A DNA stretch of 64,000 bases, taken from Lentinus brumalis (Eukaryota; Basidiomycota; Agaricomycetes; Polyporales; Polyporaceae). Positions 53,696-64,000 of the stretch are shown here, one piece after another. The number at the start of each line of letters is the position of its first letter. Positions within the stretch are counted from its first letter, which is position 1. Position numbers and translations under genes: made by a program. The stretch lies in assembly GCA_001792895.1 (NCBI GenBank), contig MARA01000035.1:310001-374000 (forward strand). The letters run 5' to 3'. The notes below the pieces were generated by a model. That model was not told the DNA's origin. It ran no database searches and saw only the letters and a program-made list of their open reading frames with translations.

Positions 53696-55142
53696 TCAGG
53701 ACAGCGGCAGCCTCACGCCGATACGCGGCTGCAAGCTGCCCTTGCTCACGAGGTCGATGTGGAGTAGGACGAGGTCTGGCCATTTGTACGGGAAGTCCTT
53801 GTTCTGTGTGGGCTTCAGCAGAGAGCATAGTGGTACGTAAGCGCGGAAGACTCGCCTTGTCCATGAAGCGCCACATCTCCTTGGCGGCAATGAGGGCGAG
53901 GCGACGGTACGTCGGCTGCTTCAACTTGCGGCGGGCGCAACTTAAAACGTTCACTTGAGGCTTGTGGACCTTGTACTTTTTGAACTTGAATCGCATGGTC
54001 GTCAGTCCATAGAATAGGTAAAGCCGGTCAATGAACGAAATCTCACCTGATATCGTACCGACATCTTCTGGCTCATCTCGACGCCCTCGAATGCAATGCG
54101 GTCTGAGTCACCGCATACAACGTTGCGCAGAGCAGCCTCTGCAAGCGACACTCCGTTAGGCCCGTAGCTGATCCGTGGGCAATCCGGTTTCCCGTAGTCT
54201 TGCTGCACGATCTCCTGATGCAAAAGTTGCTTCAGCCACAGGCCCTCAGAATGCTGAGGGGATCAAGTAGTCAAGTACGTACCCGCACTATGAAACCATG
54301 ACTGCGACGCCCGTCGACATCTGCATACGGGCCTGACGCGGCAGTTCTCACGGGAGTAGCAGTGATGGACGACGTGGCTGCGGGAGTCAGAAAGGGATTC
54401 GACCATGGGTGCTGGCCCGCGGTCAACGCGGCGCTTGAAGATGACTCGGAGGTGGCAGCACGAGATCCCTCGCCACCATGGTGGTTGATCGCTGTGTACC
54501 CGCTCCCCGAACGGCTGGTTGTCGTAATTGCTGGACTCAAAGGATTGGGCACGACTGCCGAGGTAGGAGTAAAGGCGTGGGGGAAGGAGGTAGCGTGGTT
54601 GCCGTGACGGCTTCCAAGGCCGTCCGCGGAGGTATAGAAGATATGGTGATCTATATACCCGGAGGCGACGTCGCTCTCCCAAGGAGCGACCAAATTGGCA
54701 GCATCACTATGGTCGGTCACGGCGGTCCACGAACTTGAAGTGGTAGTGGTTGACTCTGCTTCGTGAAGAGGTGCATAGAAGTGGGTGTCGTACGAATCTG
54801 GCTGAACGACGTGGGTGAGAGTTTGTTGGCCCAGGCTCCCGTGTTCGAGGATTGAGGGAGGCGGGATGATGTACGACGGAGGGAACGCCGGCGTGCACCG
54901 GATGGAGTCATGGCTACTGGCACTGAAAGCGCCACAGTCGGTAGCGGCGTAGCCTAAGTCTTGCTCGTAGGGTGGTAGGAAGAAGTCGTACGGATGATAG
55001 TAGTCGTTCTCCGTCGTCTCAGTAGCGGAGGTCGGGGGAAGGGGCCGGCGGGTACTTGGACAGATACCTTGGGGACCCCTTCGGGAGTCCAGAGAACACC
55101 GCTACCCTCGTAGAACCATAGTGGGACAGGCGGATAGTCCAT
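53696..55142 (-). CDS. Unrecognised fungal protein, family member B
   Basis: Five exons: 55068-55142, 54283-55017, 54047-54229, 53856-53984 and 53696-53812, all in phase 0, for 412 residues. The last intron (53813-53855, 43 nt) uses a GC donor. Residues 1-270 are Tyr/Pro/Ser/Thr-rich and disordered (YPP, DYYHPYDFFLPPYE). The conserved part has ISYGPNGVSLAEAAL, IAFEGVEMSQKMSVRYQ, a basic stretch (FKKYKVHKPQVNVLSCARRK), a helix (RRLALIAAKEMWRFMDK) and the ending HIDLVSKGSLQPRIG. This matches the 46662-47624 gene in motif order and intron placement. The third exon's start could instead be 24 bp upstream. Function unknown; the composition is compatible with a transcription-related protein, but that is only inference. 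Confidence 0.65.
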
Positions 55143-56921
55143 CTGATAGTGGTATCAACCGGACCACCCCAGGGCCCGGAAAGAAGAAGCGACTAGCTCA
55201 CCTCTAATCACAGCTCCTGTCGGATGTGGAGGCTACCGCGACGTCGAAAGCTAGCGCAACGTCGAAAGCTAGCGCAACGATGGCCAAGCGACAGTTTCGT
55301 ACGATTCTCGAGAGGGCGGACTGGGGAACAGGCGACGCTGGGTGAACCTTTTTTAACGGTTACAAGAGGCGGCATCTCGTCCAACCTCACCTGCTCATGT
55401 CCCCTCTCACTCGTTCCTCCTGGATATCTGCGTCGGCGCTCAGGGCGCATGGTGAGCTCGTTGCGGCGCATCGGCGACCGGCTGAGCTCAGCGGACCCAT
55501 CTCGCGGAGGAAGGGATATCTGCGGCGACCGCCGGTGAGGGAGGCCACAATTACGTGTCACAGTCTTAGTACCCTATCCAGCCTCGCTGCGGCGGCATTG
55601 GAACATCCCGCCCGCGGCCGGAACACAGCAGGACTCATGCAAGCTTAGGAAAAGCCAGACGGAGGATGTGATAAGGACAGGAGGGGAGGCAAGGACGAGA
55701 TGAAGCGCGCGGACATCGCGGACGTCAGACGTGCGAATATCTCGCACAAGCCACTGGCCTTGCGACTATGCACGGCGCGAAGGCGCCGCTCCTGGTCCGG
55801 TCTGCTCCCGCGTTGATGATTCGTCTGTGTAGCCGGCTATCCGGGCAGTACCAGCTGGGAGAGGCTCGAAGGCTCGAACTTGCAACGCGCGCAGCATGGC
55901 CGGTGTATGACTTGGAGAATAGCCCCGTGCGTCGGCAGGGGATCATGACGGCGGGTGGCAGCCTACAGCACCGGAGCAGCATTCTTGCCTGGGGCCACCT
56001 TGCCTGCCTCTTGGACCGTGCGCCGTTCTGGTACGCTGTTGTTGGCAGACTGACTTGCCAGTAACCGTTTTCTGCGAGCTCTGTGTGCCTGGACCGCCGT
56101 GTCAACAATCGTCGTTCGCAGCATCAATACCAGAGATTCTGGACCTACACGTTCTACCGAGTTCTCAAGACTACTCCGAAAACAGCTGCGAGCGGAAGCT
56201 GCGGAGGGTCAATAAGCAACGGGAAGGGTCCGGTCAGCCTCCGACGTGCTCGCTGTAGACGGATCCCGGAGTCGCCGAATGTCCGTATGACGATTCAGAA
56301 GGCCGTCTGATAGATGCGTCCACAGAAGCCGCTCAAGAATATACCGCGATATAGCCAGATAGAAGGACGCCAGTATCTGGCGCCTGGATCCCAGCTGAAG
56401 TCATGGGCGCATGAGAAGCCCACGCAATCCTAGAACGGTTAACAGAGCTACCGGCCACACACCGCGCATGCCATGCCCTGCGCAAGACTTGGTTGGCTCT
56501 TGTGAATAGAAGATGCACAGCAGTCTTTACTGATGTTCTGCATTCAAGGACATGCGCATCGCATTTCTGCCACGATTTATGAGTGGTCTATGACGCGACA
56601 GCAGGTTAACACGTGAGTGTTGACTACTTGATACTGCAACAGATGGTCAGTACTCATCCATACGGAATATTGTGCGGTACTCACAGTCAATAACGGCGCA
56701 AATCGGTGAGGTGAGCATCGACGTGGTTATTGATGTGGTTTAGTGACGCTACGTAGCGCCACGCGTCTTATGCGGCATACCGGGCCGCGGACCGAATCGC
56801 TTGGCTGATGGATTCTACCATGACCCCGCATTCATGTTAGCACTAGCTATAGTGCTGCCCTTACACTCTTATACTCCTCCTACGCTCCTCCACGACCACG
56901 ACCGCGACCACGACCTTCACC
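55143..56921. other. No recognisable gene (about 1.8 kb)
   Basis: Short frames only, none with a domain. An 18-bp tandem repeat lies at 55241-55276. The left part should hold the promoter of the minus-strand family B gene. The right end is the promoter of the PEBP-family gene. Confidence 0.5.
55241..55276. repeat. 18-bp perfect tandem duplication
   Basis: ACGTCGAAAGCTAGCGCA occurs twice in direct succession (55241-55258 and 55259-55276). The unit includes AAGCTAGC. It sits about 100 bp upstream of the family B start codon. Confidence 0.9.
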
Positions 56922-57667
56922 ATGGCCGCCGACCCACTCACATCCATTGCCTCTGCCCTGCAGCGGGAGCAGATCATCCCCGATGTCATTTCATCCTCGC
57001 ACCCCTTCACGCCCACAGTGCTCTTCTCGATCGTCTACCCCAACGGCGCGGAGGTCAACCTCGGGAATGAGCTGAGCGTCGAGGACACCGAAGACGAGCC
57101 CGAGATTAGGCTCGCACAGCTCAACGGGCTTTGGGACGACGCTGCTGAGGCGTCGTACACGCTCGCGATGCTCGATCCGGACGCACCATTCAGGGCGGAT
57201 GCGATATACCGCTCGTTCAGGCACTGGGTGGTACGTACTCCCCATCCCGCTATAATGGCTACAGTTCAGAATCAACTGTGTGAAGATTACCGGGATCAAA
57301 GCCCCGGCGGTCACCTCGAACTCGGCGGAAGCTTTGAACGCGCTGAAGACCCATCCCGCCACCACGCCCTACCGCCCGCCAGGTCCACGTCCCAACTCAG
57401 GGATCCACAGATATAGTGCGTCGCTATTACCGCAATGCGAGTGATGATAATTATACTAATTGTGGACGTTCTGCAGCCTTCCTCCTGTTCCAGGAACCTG
57501 CCGGACCAGAACCCTTCACCATTCCCCAAGGTGCACCAGAGTACGGTGCTGCCCTTGAGGAGCGTCGCAGTTGGAACCCGATCGCCTTCGCCGAGAAACA
57601 CAATCTCAAACTGGTTGGGGCAAACTACTTCCTCGTTCGGTCGGCCGAGGTGGATACAGCACAGTGA
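56922..57667 (+). CDS. Phosphatidylethanolamine-binding (PEBP) family protein
   Basis: Three exons, 56922-57230, 57286-57415 and 57477-57667, give 209 residues. Introns are GTACGT...AAG (55 nt) and GTGCGT...CAG (61 nt). Family hallmarks are present: LAMLDPDAPFRAD (the DPDxP ligand-site motif), YRSFRHWVITGI around the first splice, and GIHRYTFLLFQEP across the second. The C-terminal FAEKHNLKLVGANYFLV is also typical. PEBP/TFS1-like proteins bind phospholipid headgroups; the yeast relative inhibits carboxypeptidase Y and affects Ras signalling. No signal peptide is visible, so it is probably cytosolic. Length fits the family. Confidence 0.92.
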
Positions 57668-58288
57668 CTTTGAGCCTGAGACGGCCACCACCGGACGATA
57701 CGCGGTGAACGATACGCAGTCGAGTCTTGTATGAGTACGATCCACATACCCTTTGTACGAAGTAGAGCCATCACGGAAGTTGTAACAAGTTGTGTAGCAA
57801 AGCATCATTCATTCGTGTAACGAAGACAGGACGCAGTGCTACTCAGAGATAGCGATGGGACAAAGCTGGGAGCCGAGCTGCATACGATAGCGAAGTACAA
57901 TCAAATATGTACAATCACATCTCGTGCAGACAACTCCGAGATGGACAAGAAAGATCCACTCATACTCGCCACACGCGTGACAAGAGGGCGAGTGCCTGCC
58001 TACAGGTACGGAGGAAGGGAGGGCGGACGTAAGCGAAGATGGTGGGGAAAGCTAGTTCTGGATTCTGGATTTGCGGTGCAAGAGAGCAACAACAGCAGGG
58101 GTGAGATGGTGCAGATGTGAGAGATACGGGGCATAGACAGATATTTGCATAGCATACGAGATGACGCACACCTTCGGGGGTTGGACGAGGGACAGCCGCG
58201 ACACGAACCTGCGGCTGACTGAAGCGAAGGTGACGAGGGGTCGGAGTATGAATGTGAGGTTATGTTATGCTGGAGAAGGTAGAGAGAA
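57668..58288. other. Convergent 3' flanks, no gene seen
   Basis: This lies between the stop of the PEBP-family gene (plus) and the stop of the large disordered-protein gene (minus). It probably carries both 3' untranslated regions and polyadenylation signals. Frames here are short and overlapping. Confidence 0.5.
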
Positions 58289-61200
58289 TCATGCTGCGGG
58301 AACCGCCACACGCGCCGGAGTGGGTCGACCACGAGGGCGCGGACGGTTGATCCGCAGCGTCTCAGAGGGACTGCCGGTCGACAGGTTAGTTAACATATAC
58401 ACCCGAACATCCCGAGAGAGTACTCACGTAGGGATGATGGTCGAGTTCTCCTTGCAGTCCTGCGTGCTGGACTTCCCGACGCAGCGCTTTGACCAGCCAA
58501 GCGCCGCACGGCGTGTGCTCGATGTAACACGGGGACGGGCAGGGAGGCCCATCGCGTTCTTGCCCCGCTTGGAGGTGTCGATCTCAACCTGGAATGGCGA
58601 GAACGGCTTGATCTCTCCGAGCGCTGGCGGCGGAGTAGGCACGTTGGCGTTGGCAGTCCACACCTCACGAAGGACAGAGGGTTCATGAACAGCAGACGCG
58701 AAGCGCTTGCTCGGTGTGTCACTGAAAACTTGGATGGGAGATCCGCGCTGCTTCTCAGGGGACGTGATTGAGCGCATCGCCCTAAGAGGGTACGGCGACG
58801 CCCTTGATGACGTGCGCGACCGGACGCGATGAGGACGAAGTTCTGACGGGAGAGGTCCGAAGGTCTTCTGTGAGTGCTCGAGCATTGCCTGCATGGCCAC
58901 AGGCTCCCGTGGAGGTTGGAAGGCTGCCACAGGTCGTCAGCTACCAGAAGGTTGTTAGAAGGCATGACGCAACTCACCCTGCACGGCAAAGACCGAGAAT
59001 GGAGTGTCACTCCAGGCCTGCTTGCTTTCATCCACGGTCACTTGCGCCTCATCCCGAAGAGCATAGTACCTGCGCAAAGTGGTTATACCGTGCTCGTCGT
59101 CCCATTCGCTATAGATCGAGTCCGTGTCACTCCCCACGACGAAGATCGACGGGTCGTTCTTTGCCGAACCCGACATTCGTTTCGTCAGACTATGAGGTGT
59201 TGACGCGTGCGACGACGGCGAGCTTGAGAACACGGAAGCTTCCTCCTGGATAGTCTCGTACACCGAGGACCGGGACATGCGCGCCTGATCAATGCGACGA
59301 CGGTGACCAGTCCCTCGAGCCCTAGCGCGCGAACGAGCTCTCGCGAGACCGCTCGTGGGATTGGTGGCATTTGTGAGTAGTGTACCGAGATGTCCAAGGT
59401 CAATGCTGGACTGTGAGCCGCCCGAGACTGATGACCCATCGGAAGCCGAGAGCGGAGGGGTGTCCGTGCCAGAGGAGGAAGATGTGCAAGTACTGGATCG
59501 CGAGCGTCCCGCAGGCGAGGGCCGGGAAAAGATAGAGTGCTCACGCACTAGCACAATGTCAGCATGGGAATGGATGACCAAGGGGAGGACTCACAAGAAG
59601 CAAGCAAATCTTCTCCTTGTGCCATGAGCGCACCCTCCTCCAAGCTCTGACGCTCGAGTAAACCCTGGCGCGCCTTAATCATGCGCTCGCTACCAAACTG
59701 CATGGAAGACGTCGACGCAATCGAAGGCTGTGCCAGGAGACGAGGTTCCTTGGGCGACTCCCTGAGGGGTGGCTCCGCATCGAACTGCAGGACGCGCCCC
59801 GGGTGTGCAGCGTGCCTGTTCCTCTCCATGCGGACACACGGCGATGCTTCGACGAGGGAGCTGATGGAACGCCTACGAACATGGCCGCCACCGAGCATCT
59901 GTGGGATGAATACATCAGCGTCGCCCGATGAGGTTGAAGAATGGGACACGTACCGTGATCATAGTATCGTCCTCCTTGACTGGGCTGTGAACGCTCATCT
60001 CGCTCATCATAGAGACAGGTCGGAACTGCCGTCTAGACATGTTCCGTCCGTACTGAGCGTACGAGGGATCAAGGCCGAAGACAGACTCCGAGGATATGGA
60101 CGTCCTCTTGCCAGTCTTGTCAAATATCGAGTCGTCCACAACCGAAGTGTACCTGCCAGTGTTGTCCATGATCGAGTCCCATGACGTGCGGTTGACTTCC
60201 TCAGGCTCGCTATAGCTGCTCTCGGGCGACGCGGAGATCGCGCTGAGCGGAGCACCATGCGCGTTGTCGAACATCTTGTCGCCCAAGCCCGGCCGGGCCA
60301 TGGGTCGCTCCGAGTAGTCGCTCATGATCGAGTCCACAGAGAAGTCGCGGTTATGCCGCGGCATGGCGGACCGTCCACCTCCAGCACCGTGCATCGCGTA
60401 CGACAACGCGACAGAGCTTGCGCTGGTGTTTGAATCGTTGCGGCGGTGGGCATGAGCGCCGAAGCTGCGGTTGTACAAGCTGACCGGGGTGCATTAGACG
60501 CGACAGACATCGCAGAGGGTCCACGGCGGTGTCCACGACGGTAGGGGTGCATCTGAAAGTAGAAGCTCGAGGCGTCGCTGTCCACGCGCTTACGCGGTTT
60601 GTTGCGATTGATGAACGAGAATGTGTCGTCGACCGACATCGACATCGACATCGACATGTCGTCCATCGAGGGCGGGCGGCTGGGGCCATCCTGGTAGCCA
60701 AAGGGATCCTGGGCACCAGAGTCGACGGTTGCACCGTATGAGGAGACCGAGGCGATGCTGAATACCGACATGTCCCGGCGGTGAGGCGGCCGGAAGACAG
60801 CGTCCTTTGGAGGGTAGAACGCGGGGCGGTTGGGGCCGAATTCGAAGCCGCGCCTGACCTCGTCAAACGAGTCGAAGCCTGTGAAGCTGAGACCGGACTC
60901 GGCGCGAGAGTGACCTTGGGTGCCGGCGGTTTCGTCAGCGCGGGGGGACACATGAACATCGTGCTTGGAGCTCGCATTCGAGTCGAGGCGTGAGCGACTC
61001 GACGCGCTGTTAGGTGCAATATCCGTAGCCTGCGCCATGATGGACTTGAGCACCGAGCTGTCCTCCTCGACGATAGAGCTGTGTGACTGAGACCTCGAGT
61101 GCGTCAACGGAGGAATGATGTCCGAAAGCGTGAGCGGGTTCATGTTCGAGTGCGACGGCGACGTCGAGCACTGCGGGGAGGGCTTGCCACCAAACTTGAA

Positions 61201-64000
61201 GTCACGCCTGAGATGGCCGTCCGAGGGCTTCGAGCGCATCGACGATGATGAAGCGCGCGACATAGGGGTGTACACTCGACATTCATCCTCCAACTCGCGA
61301 ATCATCATGCTGATGTCCTGCGACTGGACCTGGGAGTAGCCCGAGTCACGGTTGTCGTTCTCGCCGGTCTCGTCAGATCCGCCGTACATCGACGTTGTCT
61401 CCTCGATGTTCGAGAAGCTCTGAGGGACATCCTCGATCGGCGCAGGACGCAAGTTCTTCGGAAGCGCAGGAACGGGAGGAACGAGGGAGTCGTCCGCGAT
61501 ACCGAAGTCAAACCCAAGCTCTATGCGCGCCGGGGTCTTGAACGCAGTCTCGAGCTGCTCGACGAAGCTGGCGCGATCGGAGCCGCCAGACTCGTTCAGC
61601 TTCCTGAGCTCGCCGGTGAAGTCGAATGACTTCTTCGTGTCGTCCTCAGACAGCGTGTTGGGGCCGGTATGTTCGCCGTCATCGAGCTCTGCCTGGTTGG
61701 CCTCGGCATCGAAGAGCTGGGCCTGGAACACTGGGAACTCGGGTAGCTCCTCACGCTGCTCGTCCAAGACGGGCTCGGGAACGGGCAGTGCTGTCTTCGG
61801 GGGAGAGCCAGGCGAGGGCGGCGGTCTGAACGAGAGCGTGTCGTCGAAAGGACTGAGAGGACGCGTGAATTCCTCGTCAGACTGCCCCGAGAGGATGACT
61901 TGCAGCTCGTCGGGAATGTCTGAGTCGGGATCCTCGGGATCGACATCCGGCTCAGTGGAACCGCCAAGTGTGCCGCACAGACCCAATCCCTTCCGCGCCT
62001 CAGTGGTCATCAAGACACCCATCCTGCGCAGGCTATCCACGCTGCCCTTGCTGTTCATCGGCACGAGCGACGGCTTACGAGCACGCTGGCCAACACGGCT
62101 GAACACGGGTGTGGGAGACGGTTGTGCCTCATCCTCGTCATTCGAGAGCTTCAGTCCGACTTTCGAGGGGCGCGATCCGAACGTGCGTGAAGAAGGCGTA
62201 CCCACCTCAGTAGCGACGGGAGGAGTAGCGCTGCGGGAAGCCGGCTCCGAAGCCAGAAGAGAGGGTTTGGTCTTCGGATTCGCTGGACGAAGCGGCTGGA
62301 ACACCGGCGGAGGATCTGCAGGAGACGGCGTGGGCGTGCGCTTGTGTCTCAGGTGCGATGCGGGCGTGCGCTTGACAAGCGGCTTGCGCGGCGACACTTT
62401 CCAGTCGAGTTCGTTCCATGGCGCGATCTGCTGACCAACGAGGTCTGCAGCCTTGGAGAGCGTCTGCGAGGTCTTCTTCGTCAACTTGGGAGGAACCGCT
62501 GCCGACTGCGACTTCGCGTATGGCCGAAGAGACGCAATCGACGCAGTGCTCTCGCGGAGCTCCCCTTTCAGCGGACTACTGTAGCGCATGGCGCGAGCTT
62601 TGAGGGGGCTCTCCTGCTGGAAGGGTTGGAAGGGGGACAATGCAAGAGGCGTGCTGTTCGCGCTGGTAGGGGTGGCCTCCAGGTCCAAGCGATTGATAAG
62701 AGAAGCCAGATCGTTGGTCGCAGCGTCAAGAAGTGACAGCATAACTGCAAATGAACGCGTTGTCAGGTCAGCACACTGTTATGCATCCATATGCCTGAAC
62801 TTACCATCGCCTTCGCTGTTCTCGCAGATAGCTTGAGGACGCGGGCGTCCGAGCATCTGCTCAGACACAGGCCGAGCGCGAGCGCGTTTGTTGGGGGTCT
62901 CGTCCAGGCTCACCTCCACGGGCTGGTTATATCCAACTTCATCATCCGTGGGGGCCGAATGGCCGTCCGCAGTAGCTTCCTCAACTCTGACAAGGGGGTA
63001 CTCAGCCAGCGACACAGGGGGCGAGAGCGAGGCGGTAGAGTCGCGCTGTTGACCTTGCATCTGAGTCTCGGGGAAGATCTCAGAGATGGGCGTGCGGCGA
63101 CGAGATTCGGAAGATCGGCGGCTCTCGCGTTTGGTCTTGCCGCTGTCCTGTCCCTCGCCCTCCCGGTGCTCCCGACGTGTCCGGCGCTCATGGCGCTGCA
63201 TCTCCTTGACAGACTTCAATCCAGCCTCGTCCCAGCGAACAGAGACGCCCGAGCTTGAGGAGGAGCGCGGGGACCGACCGGAATACGTGGTCGATATCCC
63301 GGACGCAGTCGATGGTGGACGGAGCGAGGAGCCGCTCGACAGAATCGACGACGGGCGACCCTGCGCGTTCATGATGAGGTGCGCCGAGTCGACGGACAGC
63401 CGTTGCGGGGCTTGAGGAACGCCAACGGAAGAGCCAGCGCTCGAACCGGACACGTCGCGGACACTCGCGAGACGCATGGTTGACGGGAGCCCGAGCCCGA
63501 GCCCGCTCTGCGTCTTGCGGCCGAGCGTGCGTGGGCCGTCCTCGGTCTTGACGGGGGCGGGGCTGCCCTGTGTGCTGAGAGCCCCCGCTTCGAAGCTACT
63601 GCCAGAGTAGCGAATCGTCTTCTCCTTGTCCTTCTCCATCACCCTACTTTCCTTCTCCTTCGACTTCTCCTTGTCCTTTTTCTTCTTTTTCTTCGTGTCG
63701 CCTTTCTCCTTCGTCTTCTTCTCGTCTTTCTCCTTCTCCTTCACCTTCTTCTCGTCCTTCGTCCTCGTCTTCATGGTCTCCGTGGCTGCGGGACCGACGT
63801 TGCCTTCCTTGTCGTTCGAGAGTTGTGCCCAACTAGCCATCCGAGCGAGCGAACGCATCGAGCGAATCGCACGGACAGCAATAGATCCTGTCGCGGGCCC
63901 GTCCACGGTGAGAAGCCCGGTCGTAAGCGGCACGTTTTCGCCATTGTCGGGGGGGGAGTTGTGTTGATCACCGGGATCTCCAGCAGCGACTTGACAGACG
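58289..64000 (-). CDS. Large Ser-rich disordered fungal protein, 5'-truncated by the window edge
   Basis: Six exons on the minus strand: from the right edge to 62805, 59954-62744, 59595-59898, 58978-59547, 58428-58923 and 58289-58370. Introns are 47-60 bp. The frame is still open at position 64000. The N-terminal part has a Lys/Glu block (EKKVKEKEKDEKKTKEK) and many Ser/Pro/Arg stretches. Next comes LSLLDAATNDLASLINRLDLEATP, the most ordered-looking helix. Later conserved-looking pieces are SMSMSMSVDDTFSFINR, SDYSERPMARPGLGDKMFDN, VGSDTDSIYSEWDDEHGI and AWSDTPFSVFAVQ. The end is basic (RPRPRGRPTPAR). One frameshift at a four-C run near 60486 breaks exon 2; one added C restores it. I see no catalytic domain. 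The repeated short acidic SD/DDS motifs suggest a phosphorylated scaffold, which is only inference. Confidence 0.75.

Noticed and set aside
55840..55930. Possible tRNA-like segment with GGCTCGAACTTGCAACG
   Set aside because: No acceptor stem or anticodon arm can be paired around it.
58390..59031. 213-codon minus-strand frame
   Set aside because: Alternative frame of exons of the large disordered-protein gene; it ignores consistent splice sites and conserved pieces in the other frame.
1..64000. CRISPR arrays or bacterial operons
   Set aside because: No evenly spaced direct repeats with unique spacers; genes are intron-rich and eukaryotic.

Overview
The window looks like nuclear DNA of a filamentous basidiomycete, most likely an agaricomycete. 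Many introns of about 45-65 bp interrupt the genes. The gene families are typical of that group: a FunK1-type kinase, amidohydrolases usually annotated as carbohydrate esterase family 9 (CE9), a BTB/POZ protein, an AIM9/APH-like phosphotransferase, chromoviral Ty3/gypsy elements and pogo-like DDE transposases. No bacterial, plasmid or CRISPR signal was seen. All splice models were read by eye and are unverified.

Left part (1-8.1 kb): about 2.6 kb without a recognisable gene. Then come two divergent small paralogues (2628-3432 plus, 4106-4635 minus) that share a 23-nt microexon, two tRNA-Glu(CUC) genes, a coiled-coil/His-Pro/RG-rich protein gene, and a decayed AIM9-like kinase pseudogene.

Middle part (8.1-33.4 kb): a transposon nest. 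A minus-strand pogo-like DDE transposase gene (8121-30929) is split by two intact LTR retrotransposons. A minus-strand chromovirus (10773-19700; 401-bp LTRs that look identical; TSD CTCAG) sits inside an exon, and removing it restores the reading frame. A plus-strand chromovirus (19871-29922; 245-bp LTRs that look identical; TSD GCATG) sits inside an intron of about 66 bp. Each element carries extra coding sequence downstream of the chromodomain. Next to the nest is a 2.1-kb element (31248-33385) with short imperfect terminal inverted repeats, a 6-bp TSD (AGGCTC) and inverted subterminal arrays of a TTTGC motif at about 10-bp steps. It encodes only the N-terminal part of an integrase-core transposase. 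This is the best candidate for an undescribed system.

Right part (33.4-64 kb): the gene-rich host section. It holds a FunK1-like kinase, three membrane-anchored CE9-type amidohydrolase paralogues (36890-40671 minus, 41177-45020 plus, 49629-53435 plus) that all keep a 12-nt microexon, two members of an unrecognised protein family (46662-47624 and 53696-55142), a BTB protein, a third tRNA-Glu, a PEBP-family gene, and a very large Ser-rich disordered protein running off the right edge.

A recurring oddity is single-base frameshifts in C or G runs, both in host genes and in a retroelement whose two LTRs look identical. This points to homopolymer indels in the assembly, although the AIM9-like copy is decayed beyond that explanation.
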